Positions 22,845 to 34,200 of a stretch of DNA of 64,000 nt are shown piece after piece; the stretch's first letter is position 1, and each line of letters begins with the position of its first letter. Location: positions 1,364,001-1,428,000 of the forward strand of contig WHVY01000006.1 of the NCBI GenBank assembly GCA_022266195.1, written 5' to 3'. The position numbers and the translations under genes were made by a program. The DNA comes from Tetranychus cinnabarinus (Eukaryota; Arthropoda; Arachnida; Trombidiformes; Tetranychidae). The notes below the pieces were generated by a model that had not been told where the DNA came from, made no database searches, and saw nothing but the letters and a program-made list of their open reading frames with translations.

Positions 22845-24868
22845 TGGTTTTTACTAAAAAACACAATTAATACGATCGGTACAAATAGGGGAAAACAGCT
22901 TAAAATCACTTTCTTTAAAATTTAGACTCAGTTGGTTTGTAAGGATATAAAAACTGAATCCATTGGTATTTTTAAGTAACTCATTCAATAGACAGTTTTT
23001 GAGAAAATCGAGTTCGAAATTGGAACTTGATTAGCTTTTTGTACAATTATGGAAGCAGATTTTCCCGTGAAACTCATTATGTTGATGTAACCTTTGATGG
23101 CTAACAGGAAAATGCCCTTATTTTGAATAATAGAACTTTTATTTTTCTGTAAATCAGATTAGTTCGATTTTCAACTAAACCGACTTCATTCTGTTACCTT
23201 AAGATTTAGAGAACTAAAACTTATTATTCGTTCATAAAAATTGTCTGCAAACATTATGGGTTGAATGATTTTCCGATTCAGCAATAGTTATCTTGATTTC
23301 GGCCATTAGTTTACAAACTTCGAACCTCGATATTTCGAAACTGGTAGCATCTACAGTCAGCATTCTTTCACCAACTTAAACCTTTACTAATTGAAAATTC
23401 AATGCATTCAAACAAATGTCCATTAGCTTATTTGGGTCATAATTTTTGGGTTTTAAATGCAAAAGTAACAACTTATTCAACAAAACAAACTCATATAAAC
23501 CCATTTCTTGGTAAATAAACCAATTTTCTGGTTAAACTTGGAAATGCAAAGCTAAAAGTACCGCAAAAGACTCGAAAATGTAAGCAATGAAGTTCAGACT
23601 TGTAGGTTTGTAGAAACGCAAAAACTGAATCCATTGATGCTTTTAAATAACCCCTTCAATGGACGGTTTTTGCGAAAATCGAGTTCGAAGTTGAAACTTT
23701 GATAGCTTTTTGTACAATTATGGAAGCAGATTTTTCCGTGAAACTCATTTCGCTGGTGTAACCATTGATGAGGAATCAGAAAATGGATTTATTTTGATAA
23801 ATGAACTTTTCTAATTCTGTCAAACAGATCAAATTTGAACTTGATCGTTTAACAGTTAAACCGACTTTCTTCTGTGGCCATAAGAACTAGAGGCTTGAAA
23901 CTTACTATTAGTTAATAAAAATTGTTATTACACATCACGAAACTAATAATTTTTCCAACTTTCTAACCGTTCTCTTGATTTTGGCCATTGGCCTTAAAAC
24001 TTTACCCCTTATTAATTCGACAATGGCATTACCTAGAATCGCCATCCTTTGGCCAAACATTAGATTTTATTATCTGCTATAATACAATACGATTGAATAC
24101 CAAATAAAATCTGAACTATTGCTTTAATAACGAATATCCTTCTAGCACACAAACTTTGTTTTTGAGAAACTATTTAACTTTATAAATCAAGCTCAGATTT
24201 GATAACATAAGTAATACAATGCTATAGCTCTTTACAAAGGATCTTAAATGAACTCATTATGACATCATAATAAAATCTAATGTTCGGCCAAAGGATGGCG
24301 ATTCTAGGTAATGCCATTGTCGAATTAATAAGGGGTAAAGTTTTAAGGCCAATGGCCAAAATCAAGAGAACGGTTAGAAAGTTGGAAAAATTATTAGTTT
24401 CGTGATGTGTAATAACAATTTTTATTAACTAATAGTAAGTTTCAAGCCTCTAATATTAACTAATAATAAGTTTCAACTTGCTAATTTTTACGGTCACAGA
24501 AAAACGTCGGTTTAACTGTAGATCGAACTTGATCTGTTTTACAGAAATAGAAAAGTTCATTTCTCAAAATAAGTACCTTTTCTGGTTGGCTATGAAAATT
24601 TACAATAACAAAATGAGTTTCATGAAAAAATCTGTTCACACAAGTGCCCAAAACGCGATCAAAGTTTCAACTTTGAACGCGATTTCCTCGAAAACTGTTG
24701 GCCAGAGAAACTTTCAATCGCACAAACGGACTCAGTTTTTAATTCTCAACAAATCAACAGAGTCTAAATTTTGAAGAAAGTAATTTTAACCCGTTTTTGT
24801 CCATTTTCTTCTACGGTTTGTGTCAATTTTGTGCATAAATGTGACAATTGTGTCTTTTTAGTGTTAAT
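22845..24868. repeat. Long foldback of unit D
   Basis: The left arm (about 22845-24073) contains the same kind of internal direct duplication as unit A (about 23006 and 23683). The right arm is about 24266-24868. Arms and loop have diverged from units A-C, but the inner arm from TTTTCCAACTTTC to GGCCTTAAAAC is kept on both sides. The frame at 24478-24774 is arm sequence. Confidence 0.75.
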
Positions 24869-24990
24869 AACAACCTGAATGATTCTTACACTATTATTTA
24901 TTCAGGTTTACAATAATTAGGTGAATATAAATCTCTTTTCACCGACAACTATGAATTTGGATTCGTATAAACCAGTTGTTATTGTTTTAG

Positions 24991-27549
24991 ATCACTTCAG
25001 GGACTTGATTGCTAGTAAAATCAAATGCCCAGAAAAAGGGAAAAGTCAATTGTGGATTCAAATGATTAGATGCAATCAATTGAACCCGACTCAAGTCCAG
25101 TGAGGAAACATCAGAAAGAGTTGAGATTCCCTTAAAGCTCATTCATCTCCAGCAATTCATGTAATCTGTTCAACTTTAAAAACTCTGATTCCTTCTGAAG
25201 TGTCATCAAAGACAAGTTACTCTTAACAATGAAGATGAAAGTCAGGAGTTTAAAATTGAAATTTATTATAAAACTAACTGTCCCGTCAGACCTGCATGAA
25301 ATTTAATTTTTAAAAATATTCACTTTAATAAACCAATTTCTGGTTTCAAAAATGACTTTAAAAATAAGTCAATTAATTTCAAACTATAATGTTGAAGTTG
25401 AAATGTTTACAATGTTGGTCAAAAAATCGAGAGAAACATAGCAATTCTGAGCGGTCTCAAGCCCTAAACATCAGGATTATCATTGACAAATAAGCCACTA
25501 ACAAAAGAGTTAAATTTCAAATTTTGTTTTATCTTATATCATTTTGTCTCATCAACTCCAAGCAATGGAATCAAATGATCTTTGCCAAGATTTAAAACCT
25601 TGTTTTTAGATTGATTTTAGCACCTTTTTTACATCTTTGAATATGGGACAATGTATAACGATATTTTTCGGATGCGAACCTTCACAGGGAAATAGCATTT
25701 TTAAATATGCCAGATAAGAATAAAGCAATTAGTTTAAACTAACAAATGGCTGAATTTATTTAATCGCTAATGACTTGGGAACAATTAAAATTAATTTCCA
25801 AGTTTTCTCTATAGTAGGGAGAAATAAAGAGATCAGAGTAATCAGTCAGAGTTTCAAAGATTTGTTCGTTCTCTGTTCTTAATTTTGTGTTTAACTTTGA
25901 ATTTTTAGTTATCAGTTAATAACAAAAATGTCAACACACCCCAAGTAAAATTTTGATTTAACCTTTAAATCTATTCAAATTGTGACATGTTTTTCAATCT
26001 TTTCATCTAATTTTGTGTTTGGAGTGTGCTATGTGCTTAGATCTACAATAAATGGGAATGCTAGGAAATTGATATCGAACCATTTCACGAGAAAACTTAC
26101 TTATAGTAAAAGCACTGCTAGAAGCATTGGTTTTTAAATCAATATTTATTTTCTTAAGAGTAGTCTTTGCCTTTCAATGACATTCACTTATTAGAGTTCA
26201 ATTGTTCATGCGACTGATAAGATTAAACGTACTTGTTGACCGTCCATGCAAGTGGAGAAAATTTGAGAATTTAAATTTTGGTGAAATCTTTTTTAAATTT
26301 AAATTTAATGACTAGCCGATCTCCAGACCATCAAGATTATGGATTCAGTCAAAAAAATTTACATTAAATAAAAAGCTAAACAAAAGCTTACACTTGGTAC
26401 GAAAGATGATTTCAGGAGGTTCGATTGATTCTGGAATTTATCTTAAATTCAAATTAAAAATGTCCATAAATCCAGGCTGCCCTTACCCCTAATTATCACT
26501 GTAAACCCAAAAAAAATTCAGATTGGTTACAATTCTTGTAAGCTGTTGGATCTTAGCAATTTTTTGGGAAAAAACTAACATTTTTCGTTCATCTACCCAA
26601 AACATTTTGAAACTGAACCTCAAATAAACGTTAAATTGAATATTAAAATTTAAATAATGAGTCTAACATGATGATATATGATATAAGAATAAAAAATATC
26701 ACAATGTAAAATAACTGAGAATCCTTTAGTTACTGATATAAATTTAAATTTTATTATTTTACACCATTTGTTAAAATTTAATTTTGATATCAATTGAAAC
26801 ACATAGGAATCGTTTACCACAGAAAGTTTAACTGAGAAGAGTCTTTAAATGGTTGATTTTTTAAAGCAATATCTTCATCGGGTTCAAGAACAAAATGACT
26901 GGACATATTGAATTGTTCGAGGAGTGGACAGAAATAGTAAATTTTTTGTTGATTTTTCAGATTAAATTATTTTTTCTTCTGGTATTCGCTTTCGATAATC
27001 TAATTACAAATAAATCAATTTGCAACTAAATTTAGACAAATTTTATTTGGTTTTACAATTGAAAAGTTTCATTTTCAGAAAACAAATATTAAATATTTTC
27101 CACAATCCGACTTTTCTCATTAATTTAATCAACAGTATTTGCAGCATCATATGAATTTTCGGATACGGTTACTGATAAAAGATATAATTCTGTATGTAAA
27201 TGGAGCTACTCTAGTAATTCTAGATAATATCTCTAACTTATAGCTTCCCTTTAAGCAGCGAAATTAAATAACTGAGAGCAATCGTCTCGATGATGAATAT
27301 TGAAAAGTGTAAACTATTTCGAATCTTTTCATCAAAAAATTTAAAAATTTAAAACAAAATACTTCTCATGAGATAAAATTGTACAGATCATGATATAATA
27401 ATGTGTGTTGAATATGGTGTGAATTGTTTCAAAGCAAAGTAATACACTAAGTCTTGTGAAAATTATTTACAATTTAATTTTAAATTCACAAAATGAAACA
27501 TTTTCTCTCGTTTCTCATGAAATTTCAAGTCAAACTGAACTTTTGTCAT
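24991..27549. other. Intergenic, no gene recognised
   Basis: AT-rich sequence with TTTAAATTT-type words. A short open frame at 24951-25103 begins inside the array end with MNLDSYKPV, and the unit junctions at 14315 and 21390 start similarly with MNFDPDKPV. No further exon could be tied to it. Confidence 0.45.
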
Positions 27550-29193
27550 TCATTTTCGCCGCTTCTCTTTGCCTTTGTTTTTTGATACACTTTTCCTTCG
27601 CCTTTTATGTTGGCTTGTCTTTTCTGATTCAACCTTTTCCTTCATTTTTGTGTTTGCCAGTCGCTTTGGAGATTTATGTTCATCGACTTTTGATGACTCA
27701 ACATCTTGAAGTGCTGTTGATTTTTCCTCGCGTTTGCTCATTAGAACTGATATAATGGATACAAGACTTTTCGAGGCGATTTCCACCCCATTAATAGGTG
27801 AACTAGGCTTTGCTAATAGGCAACAAAAGTAGGTAATTAAGGCTAATATCACAAACACCGAAACGGTCATGATTGAATAGGTAAGTATTAACTGATAATC
27901 TGGTCCATCTTGATAGCGAACCACATTTCTATAAGAAATCATCCAATCGCTTATGTTGATATTCACATGGACTCTGTTGAATCCTTTTTCAGCCAACTTG
28001 GCCCAAGGCCTGCAAACCAACTGATAGTAATATTGAGATTCATCTAAAATGTTACAACTCATGTAACCTTCACGGTTTGGGTCGAAGATGCGAAAATATG
28101 TAAAAGATTTATAATAAGGATTGAAGTGAATAATATTTGTGTACAAAAGATTTTGAGCAAATGAATAAGAAATTGAAGTGATTATTGGGTTTGGGTTTAC
28201 AGTTACACCAAGAGCTTGATTGGTGAACTCAGTCAATTCATTGAAAAATATTGTAAAAGGAAATTGAGTTTTCACTTTAACCGGTGTTACACCGAGTCCA
28301 AATAAACACCGAATGCAGGTTGAGTTGACCAATGTACATTTAGATCTACTTGTAAGGTTAGTCTTCAAGTAAACATATTTGTCAAATGCAGCGTTAAAAT
28401 GACTACCAATGATGAAGATTGGGTTGTTAGCTCCACCAAAGGTTGAACCGACAACACTATTCAACACAGGAGCGGGAAAAACATTACAAGGAATTTTTTT
28501 ATACTTTTTACCATTTATCTTGACATCCAATTGAAGAGCTTCGACTTTGGTTTTAAGAAAATATTTACAAACAAATCTGGCTTTGTTTGGAGTTGATTGC
28601 GTTTCATTGCACTGGGTAAAAGATGATTCCAATTGTATATTGTGCTGCGGATGTTTAACCAAATAAACTAATTCAAAGATGGTTATGTGGTTGAAAAATA
28701 TGAATGGAGGAAGGTTTGTAATGTGTGGATCAATCAGTCTATTTGAATTAAATGTTGAAATTGTTATTGGATCGTAATCAAAATGCGAAGCTAGACATCC
28801 AAATTTGACAACCAGATTCAAAGAGCTGTTGAATTCATAGTTTTTATCTAGTGAGCTACTGACTGGTGTTGTATCACAATTGATTATTAATTGTATTCCC
28901 ATTGTAATATTAATGGTTTTGCAGTTGATAATAGGCCCTGGAGTTGAGGCCAGTTCAAATTCAATTTTATCAACCTTCCAAGTTAAAGCTGTAGAGGCTG
29001 TATTATAAGATATTTTAACAGCTTCACCTCCACTTGATATTTCAATGGGTTCAATGTCAACAAATGAAATCCAAGTTATATCAGTTGGAATTAAATTACA
29101 ATAAGATTGGCCGGTACAGTTTAACCAGGTTTCAAAATAAATCAACAAAAACAAAACCCAATCAAGTCTAGGTTCAATGAAATGGTGAAACAT
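27550..29193 (-). CDS. Type I membrane protein with IPT/TIG-like domain (paralogue 1)
   Basis: Single exon, 547 residues, ATG at 29193. A signal peptide ends near residue 28 (hydrophobic WVLFLLIYF, then Cys/Gly). The ectodomain (about 29-434) has many N-x-S/T sites and paired Cys. An IPT/TIG-like segment starts at about 241 (P-x-L-N-S-V-x-GSTFGGANNPIFIIGSHF), the pattern of immunoglobulin-like folds in plexins and Met-type receptors. A membrane segment is at about 435-460. The cytoplasmic tail is Lys/Arg/Ser-rich and ends in clustered basic residues. It is paralogous to the gene at 29472 across its length, including SFVDIEPIEISS against FTSIDPKEIVS. Not a plexin: there is no sema domain and no GAP domain. 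Probably a surface protein of a lineage-specific family; ligand unknown. Confidence 0.7.
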   Translation of the reverse strand: MFHHFIEPRLDWVLFLLIYFETWLNCTGQSYCNLIPTDITWISFVDIEPIEISSGGEAVKISYNTASTALTWKVDKIEFELASTPGPIINCKTINITMGIQLIINCDTTPVSSSLDKNYEFNSSLNLVVKFGCLASHFDYDPITISTFNSNRLIDPHITNLPPFIFFNHITIFELVYLVKHPQHNIQLESSFTQCNETQSTPNKARFVCKYFLKTKVEALQLDVKINGKKYKKIPCNVFPAPVLNSVVGSTFGGANNPIFIIGSHFNAAFDKYVYLKTNLTSRSKCTLVNSTCIRCLFGLGVTPVKVKTQFPFTIFFNELTEFTNQALGVTVNPNPIITSISYSFAQNLLYTNIIHFNPYYKSFTYFRIFDPNREGYMSCNILDESQYYYQLVCRPWAKLAEKGFNRVHVNINISDWMISYRNVVRYQDGPDYQLILTYSIMTVSVFVILALITYFCCLLAKPSSPINGVEIASKSLVSIISVLMSKREEKSTALQDVESSKVDEHKSPKRLANTKMKEKVESEKTSQHKRRRKSVSKNKGKEKRRK

Positions 29194-29471
29194 GGAGCAA
29201 AACCAGAACCCAATTAAAGGTTAATTGTTCCCATTTAAACGAAACATTAGATTTACTATTAAGGATGTTGCCTTTGAAAAGCTTGTTGGTGTTTCGGTTA
29301 TTTCAATGTTTTGTTTTCTGGTTTAGGCAAAACCCAAAAGTGGATATTAAAGGTTGCTATTGAAGATGCTATGAGATTGAGATTTTAAAGTAACAATTGA
29401 CTGTTTATTTACAATTTTATAATCTTGTTTTCAGTTTGTTTGGTTGATTGGCTTAAAATGTTAAGTTCACC
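29194..29471. promoter_or_regulatory. Shared divergent promoter of the IPT-like pair
   Basis: Only 278 bp separate the two head-to-head start codons, so promoter and leader elements of both genes must be here or overlap the coding regions. No clear TATA box is visible. Co-expression is inferred from the spacing. Confidence 0.5.
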
Positions 29472-31202
29472 ATGAATTTGATTAGTGTAAACTCATTGGA
29501 AGCTCAGTTTTACTGCTTTATTTCATTTCATCTTTGGTTGGGAGTCTATTGTCAAGCTTTATGCGGCAAGCAAGATTTTTATTTTCACTTTACATCGATT
29601 GACCCAAAGGAGATCGTTTCAATCAATGAAAAGATTTCAATTTATTTTCAAGCAGAGGTTGCTAGTATTAAGGACTTAAACGTCACTTTTAACGATTCTC
29701 TTGGTGCAACTATATTTTGTTTGAATAAAGTTTACACGACAATCGATCCTATGAATTCAATGGTCAGTTGTACAACAGGAACTTTTGATAATTTCATTTT
29801 CGGCTCACCTTTAGATCTTGTAACGATAATCTATTGTGGAAACACAGTTGATCTCCAAATAACAGCAAATGTTTCAAAAGTAATTGATCCAGAGATTGAA
29901 GATTACACCAAATATGTTTTCATGGGGGAGCAAAGCAATGTTATACTCGACTATGCCAATATACATGAAAAACACATCAATTCAACAAGCCTTTCCTACA
30001 AAGAGACATATGCAAACATATACAAATGTGATAGAGTTAGTTTCGAGGATAAAGCGCACCGATTCAAGTGTCTGATTCCCCAGTTTAATCAAACACAAGG
30101 CTTGGTAAATGGTACGATTGTTGATTTCGTGGTCTCTTTGACAGATAGAGATTGGAAGACATTGAAGCTTAGTGTACTTCCCATGCCAACCATTGAAGGC
30201 ACTTTGGGTTCAACCTTTGCTGGTGCCTTGAACCCAATCTCTATTATTGGCTCTGAGTTCTCGCCTCTATTTGCTTCTCAATTGCTTTTAGTGACGAGAA
30301 AGTCAAAGACTCCAAATAAATGTAGTTACTTTAATGAAACCCATCTCAGGTGTATAGCAGCTCATGGTCTAACACCGGTTAATCTGGCAACTCAAGTAAA
30401 TTTTACCCTTCTATTGAGTCCAGACTTTAATATTTCCTCAACATGGACATTCACCCAAAACAAAAATCCAATCATTCTTTCAGCCGATTTTTCCTTTTCC
30501 AAACAAATACTGACTTTGCTGCTTTACAATTACGTTTCTTATTACAAACAGTTTACAGCAATTGAAATTTTCGATGCAACCAGAAAAGAGGTTACACCAT
30601 GCACAAAAGTTAGATTCACTTCTGTTTCAACTTTAACCTGTGAACCTGTGGTTTACCTTTCACCAGACGATCCTTATCACAATCATGTAACATTGAAAAT
30701 AAGCTCTTGGCAAATCACTCACTGCATTAACTGTCCAACAAGTGCTTCATCCTACTCAAAGACTTTTATTGTCGTGGGAATTTTAAGTGCGTTTTTACTC
30801 TCAATTGCAACAGCCATAATAGTTTGTAACCAGTTAGAAGCCAGTAACTCACTCGGTGTCTTCAAGCCGCGACCCAAGCCACTAGGCAAGCCTGTAGTCG
30901 AGTCCGTAGTCAAGTCAGAAGTCGAGCCTCTTTCTAATTCAGAAATCGAGCCCCTTACCAAGTCAACAGGCGAACCACTTGCCAATTCAGAAGTCGAGCC
31001 ACTAGCAAAGCCACTAGCCAAGCCTGTAGTCGAGTCTGTAGTCAAGTCAGAAATCGAACCCCTTTCCAAGTCAGAAGTTGAACCACTTGACAAGTCAGAG
31101 GTCGATGCAGTCAAGACACTAGTTAAGCCTCTAGTCAAAACACATAATAAAAGACAAATTTCATTTTTAATTTCTCATAAAGACACTCATCGACCAGATT
31201 AA
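29472..31202 (+). CDS. Type I membrane protein with IPT/TIG-like domain and repeat tail (paralogue 2)
   Basis: Single exon, 576 residues. A signal peptide lies in the first ~28 residues (FYCFISFHLWLGVYCQ). The ectodomain runs to about 429, with an IPT/TIG-like segment from about 238 (PTIEGTLGSTFAGALNPISI, then IGSEF) and several N-glycosylation sequons. The membrane segment is about 430-452. The cytoplasmic tail (about 465-560) is a low-complexity array of EPL, KSE and KPVVES words with a 44-residue duplication (132-bp offset, about 30888 and 31020). The tail differs completely from the basic tail of paralogue 1, so the two proteins share an outside but not an inside. Lineage-specific surface protein inferred; ligand and pathway unknown. 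Confidence 0.7.
   Translation: MNLISVNSLEAQFYCFISFHLWLGVYCQALCGKQDFYFHFTSIDPKEIVSINEKISIYFQAEVASIKDLNVTFNDSLGATIFCLNKVYTTIDPMNSMVSCTTGTFDNFIFGSPLDLVTIIYCGNTVDLQITANVSKVIDPEIEDYTKYVFMGEQSNVILDYANIHEKHINSTSLSYKETYANIYKCDRVSFEDKAHRFKCLIPQFNQTQGLVNGTIVDFVVSLTDRDWKTLKLSVLPMPTIEGTLGSTFAGALNPISIIGSEFSPLFASQLLLVTRKSKTPNKCSYFNETHLRCIAAHGLTPVNLATQVNFTLLLSPDFNISSTWTFTQNKNPIILSADFSFSKQILTLLLYNYVSYYKQFTAIEIFDATRKEVTPCTKVRFTSVSTLTCEPVVYLSPDDPYHNHVTLKISSWQITHCINCPTSASSYSKTFIVVGILSAFLLSIATAIIVCNQLEASNSLGVFKPRPKPLGKPVVESVVKSEVEPLSNSEIEPLTKSTGEPLANSEVEPLAKPLAKPVVESVVKSEIEPLSKSEVEPLDKSEVDAVKTLVKPLVKTHNKRQISFLISHKDTHRPD
30888..31119 (+). repeat. Imperfect coding tandem repeat in the cytoplasmic tail
   Basis: A block beginning AAGCCTGTAGTCGAGTC at 30888 recurs at 31020 (132 bp later). 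Shorter GAAGTCGAGCC and AAATCGAGCC units recur inside each block. Length variation between individuals is likely. Confidence 0.7.
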
Positions 31203-34200
31203 GTGGATATTCAGCGCTTAATGTTAGGTGTCCGAATCGTAAAGTCATGTTTACAGGGGGAAATATTTTGAATGTTGAATTTTGTCCTAACCTGGAAATG
31301 TTATTTCGAAGAAATTTTGCTAGAAAAATACCAAAACGATATTAATAAATAGATGCGAAAAGAGTCTTGAAAAACAGAAACGGCAAAAATATCTTATATC
31401 AATAATGTGTATAAAAGTGTATGATATAACTGAAAATTCATTTAAATCTGGTTTTAAGTTGAAATATGTTTCAAAATAAATCACTTAAGATTCAACTTCA
31501 TTCATTTTTAAAAAGTAATCCTTCTATTTTCATTTCAATGAATAAAATAACACAGTTGAATTATCAAATTTTATTCAAATTTAAATAATTGATTTGGTTA
31601 AAAAAGATCTTTTCTCGAAACCTTCTCGTCAAAGTCGAATCTCAATCTTGCTTTATTGTAAATTTTATTTTTAAGAACCAGTTTGACACAATTGGCTTTT
31701 TTTAAAAAATCCGGAATAAATACGGAATAAAATTTATATTTAACTTAATCATGGGAATAACTTGAAATTTCTTCTAGCATTCTGTGTATAACCCTAAATC
31801 TTATTCAATTTTCAGTGAATGTGATTCCTATTTACATCGACTTCTACACTCTTAATATCTATATCAATGAAATATCACCCTGATATCAAAAAATTTTACC
31901 AGATTTTATCAGACTAATTCGCTGTTTAAAATGACTTGCTTTCAATTTATTTGTCCTAAAACCTTAACTCATCTGGATTTAAATTTTAAATTTCAATAAC
32001 TGATATTGGGTTAAACCAGAAAAAATATAGCAATTTTCACTTCATGGCAGAGGATTCAAGAACATCTTAGGAACTATCATTGGAAAGCTGGTGAAATTAA
32101 CTGGTGATATAAATTAAAATTTTTCCAAAATACCTTGTCGTCTTCTTGAACCATTCATCTCGATTCCTTCATCTCTAGGTTTAATATCTGACAAGCGAAC
32201 TAGATACATCACTTATTCAGTTTCAGTAAAATTTAATATGAAATTTAAACAAGCTAAATCAATGACCAAGTCTGTTTTCATGGAAATCAAGATTATTCCA
32301 AGGTTATACCCTCGGCGGGTTTCGGGTTCATGGATAACTTACACATAGAGGAAGCCATGTATTTATTCATACAACTAGCCATAACTAAAACTTTAACCAA
32401 TCTACTCAACTAATAGAGTGTTAAAGGGTTTAACTCGCAATATTTCAAAACTAAAAGTGATCTTTGTTCCAATTCAGTCGTTAGTCCTTTCCACAGAATG
32501 AAATTGGCGAATTTAAAGATTTAAAAGTATTTGAAATAGCAGTGTGGCTCAAAAATGCCCACTACTGTCTGCAGCTGCACTGGTGCAACTGTTATAATGT
32601 TTGTCCGATCTGTGATAAGTTTAGTTTAATAAATTAGTTTTATCTTATAAATTTGAAACCTGAATGGTATTATATTGGACTCATCAGGAATAACAGATTT
32701 TAAATTTAAATGATTGTTTCATTCTCATTTTAATTTTTCTTGTACTTTGCCATTTGTTCATGTACATTTTATGGCATCGGAGTATTAAAAATACGACTGC
32801 TAATGCCGTCCATTTGAGCAAATGATTTGAAATTAAAAATAAAATTCCAACTCAAGGGGATTTGTATTGGTCTAAGGGAATATTTCTTGTGCAAATTAAA
32901 GATGTATCCATTGATTCGTAATATGACCATAATACGAATCAAATTTTATTTACAATTAGGATAATAGGCAGTTATCCGGGTTTTGGCCATGGGTCTATTA
33001 TGTATTATTAATCGATATTGATGAATATTATTCACAAAGGAAGGTTGCTGAGAGATATCGTATAATCAAGCTAATAGCCAGTTCCCTTTAAAATCACATT
33101 TAAGATGCCTTCTTCTGGCGTTATATCAATTTTTAAGTTTTAAAGAATCTGAAAATTAAAAAATTCCGATAACATTTAATTTCAATCTTTTTGTTTTCCT
33201 TTGATTGCTCTTATTTTAAATCGAAGCCAATTCCCGTTTTTTTTAATTTAATTTTTCTGTTGATTTTGATTTTTTATTACATTCAACTATTAATGAAGTC
33301 GCATTAAATGTTGTATGAAATTAGAAATGAATTCAAAATTTGATTTTTTGATTTTAAAATTCAAAGTCATCGAATAGCAGTTCATTAAATCGTTATTTTT
33401 TCAGGTAAATATGAAGAATTATTAAAATCAGATTTCGAAGAAAATATTCAAGCTTCCAAAGTTTGTGCCATTAAAAATTTTGTGAAAAAAATCGTTTTTT
33501 TAAAATTTCTATCATAACTCGGATTTGAACGATAATAAAGCACGACCTTTTTACGATTATCAATCTTTTGATCCTCTTCCAATTTAGATTGAATATTACT
33601 TCTTAGCGTGCTTTGTTTTTTCGTGAAATGGTTCGATATCAAGCTTAAAATATTCAAGCTTCCAAAGTTTGTGCCATTAAAAATTTTGTGGAAAAAATCG
33701 TTTTTTTAAAATTTCTAGTCTTGGATCCAACATTGGCTACTGGTTGTATTGATGATGAAACCCGTGAAAGAGAAAAGTTCAATGTATTGCAGCAAACAAC
33801 GACAAAAAACATTTGTCGAAAAAATTTATCTTACATCTGTATCTAAATCATGATCCATAATGAGTCCTCATTGCATAGAATACAGAAACGTCGAACCCTC
33901 AACTTCGAAAAAATAAATTCATTGGGTATCAAGTAAAAGACTGTCAATCACTCGAGGCTTTAGCAAAGATTTTAAATTTTAACTTTTAATTTTTCTCCGC
34001 ACTGAGATAAACCTCAGTCTTATTGAAAGGACAAATGATATCATCATTAGTTTGTCAATGATATGTATTAAGATGTGATGGAATATGAATTTTTCATGAG
34101 ACAATAACGAAATAAATTTTTAACTTGAAATAACTTTAAGGTGGTTGAAAAAGTATGGTTTGAAAATGCTAAGATCTGCAATATCGATTCGTGATTCAAA

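Larger units (their letters stand above)
21413..24990 (+). repeat. Tandem array unit D (no copia insertion)
   Basis: The last unit has the empty copia site (GGTAACTTTTAACTG near 21566-21580) and the long, undeleted left foldback arm, like unit A. It is the most diverged unit, both in the gene and the foldback. Similarity to the unit junctions fades at about 24950-24990, where the array ends. Confidence 0.85.

Noticed and set aside
3692..24990. The whole array unit as one DNA transposon with the zinc-finger protein as transposase
   Set aside because: No DDE/DDD catalytic domain in the protein, no terminal inverted repeats or TSD at unit boundaries; direct tandem order fits unequal crossing-over.
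27456..27755. 99-codon plus-strand frame with hydrophobic runs
   Set aside because: Antisense to the basic tail of the IPT-like gene at 27550-29193.
30752..31138. 128-codon minus-strand Ser/Thr/Gly-rich repeat frame
   Set aside because: Antisense shadow of the EPL/KSE repeat tail; its regular repeats mirror the coding strand.
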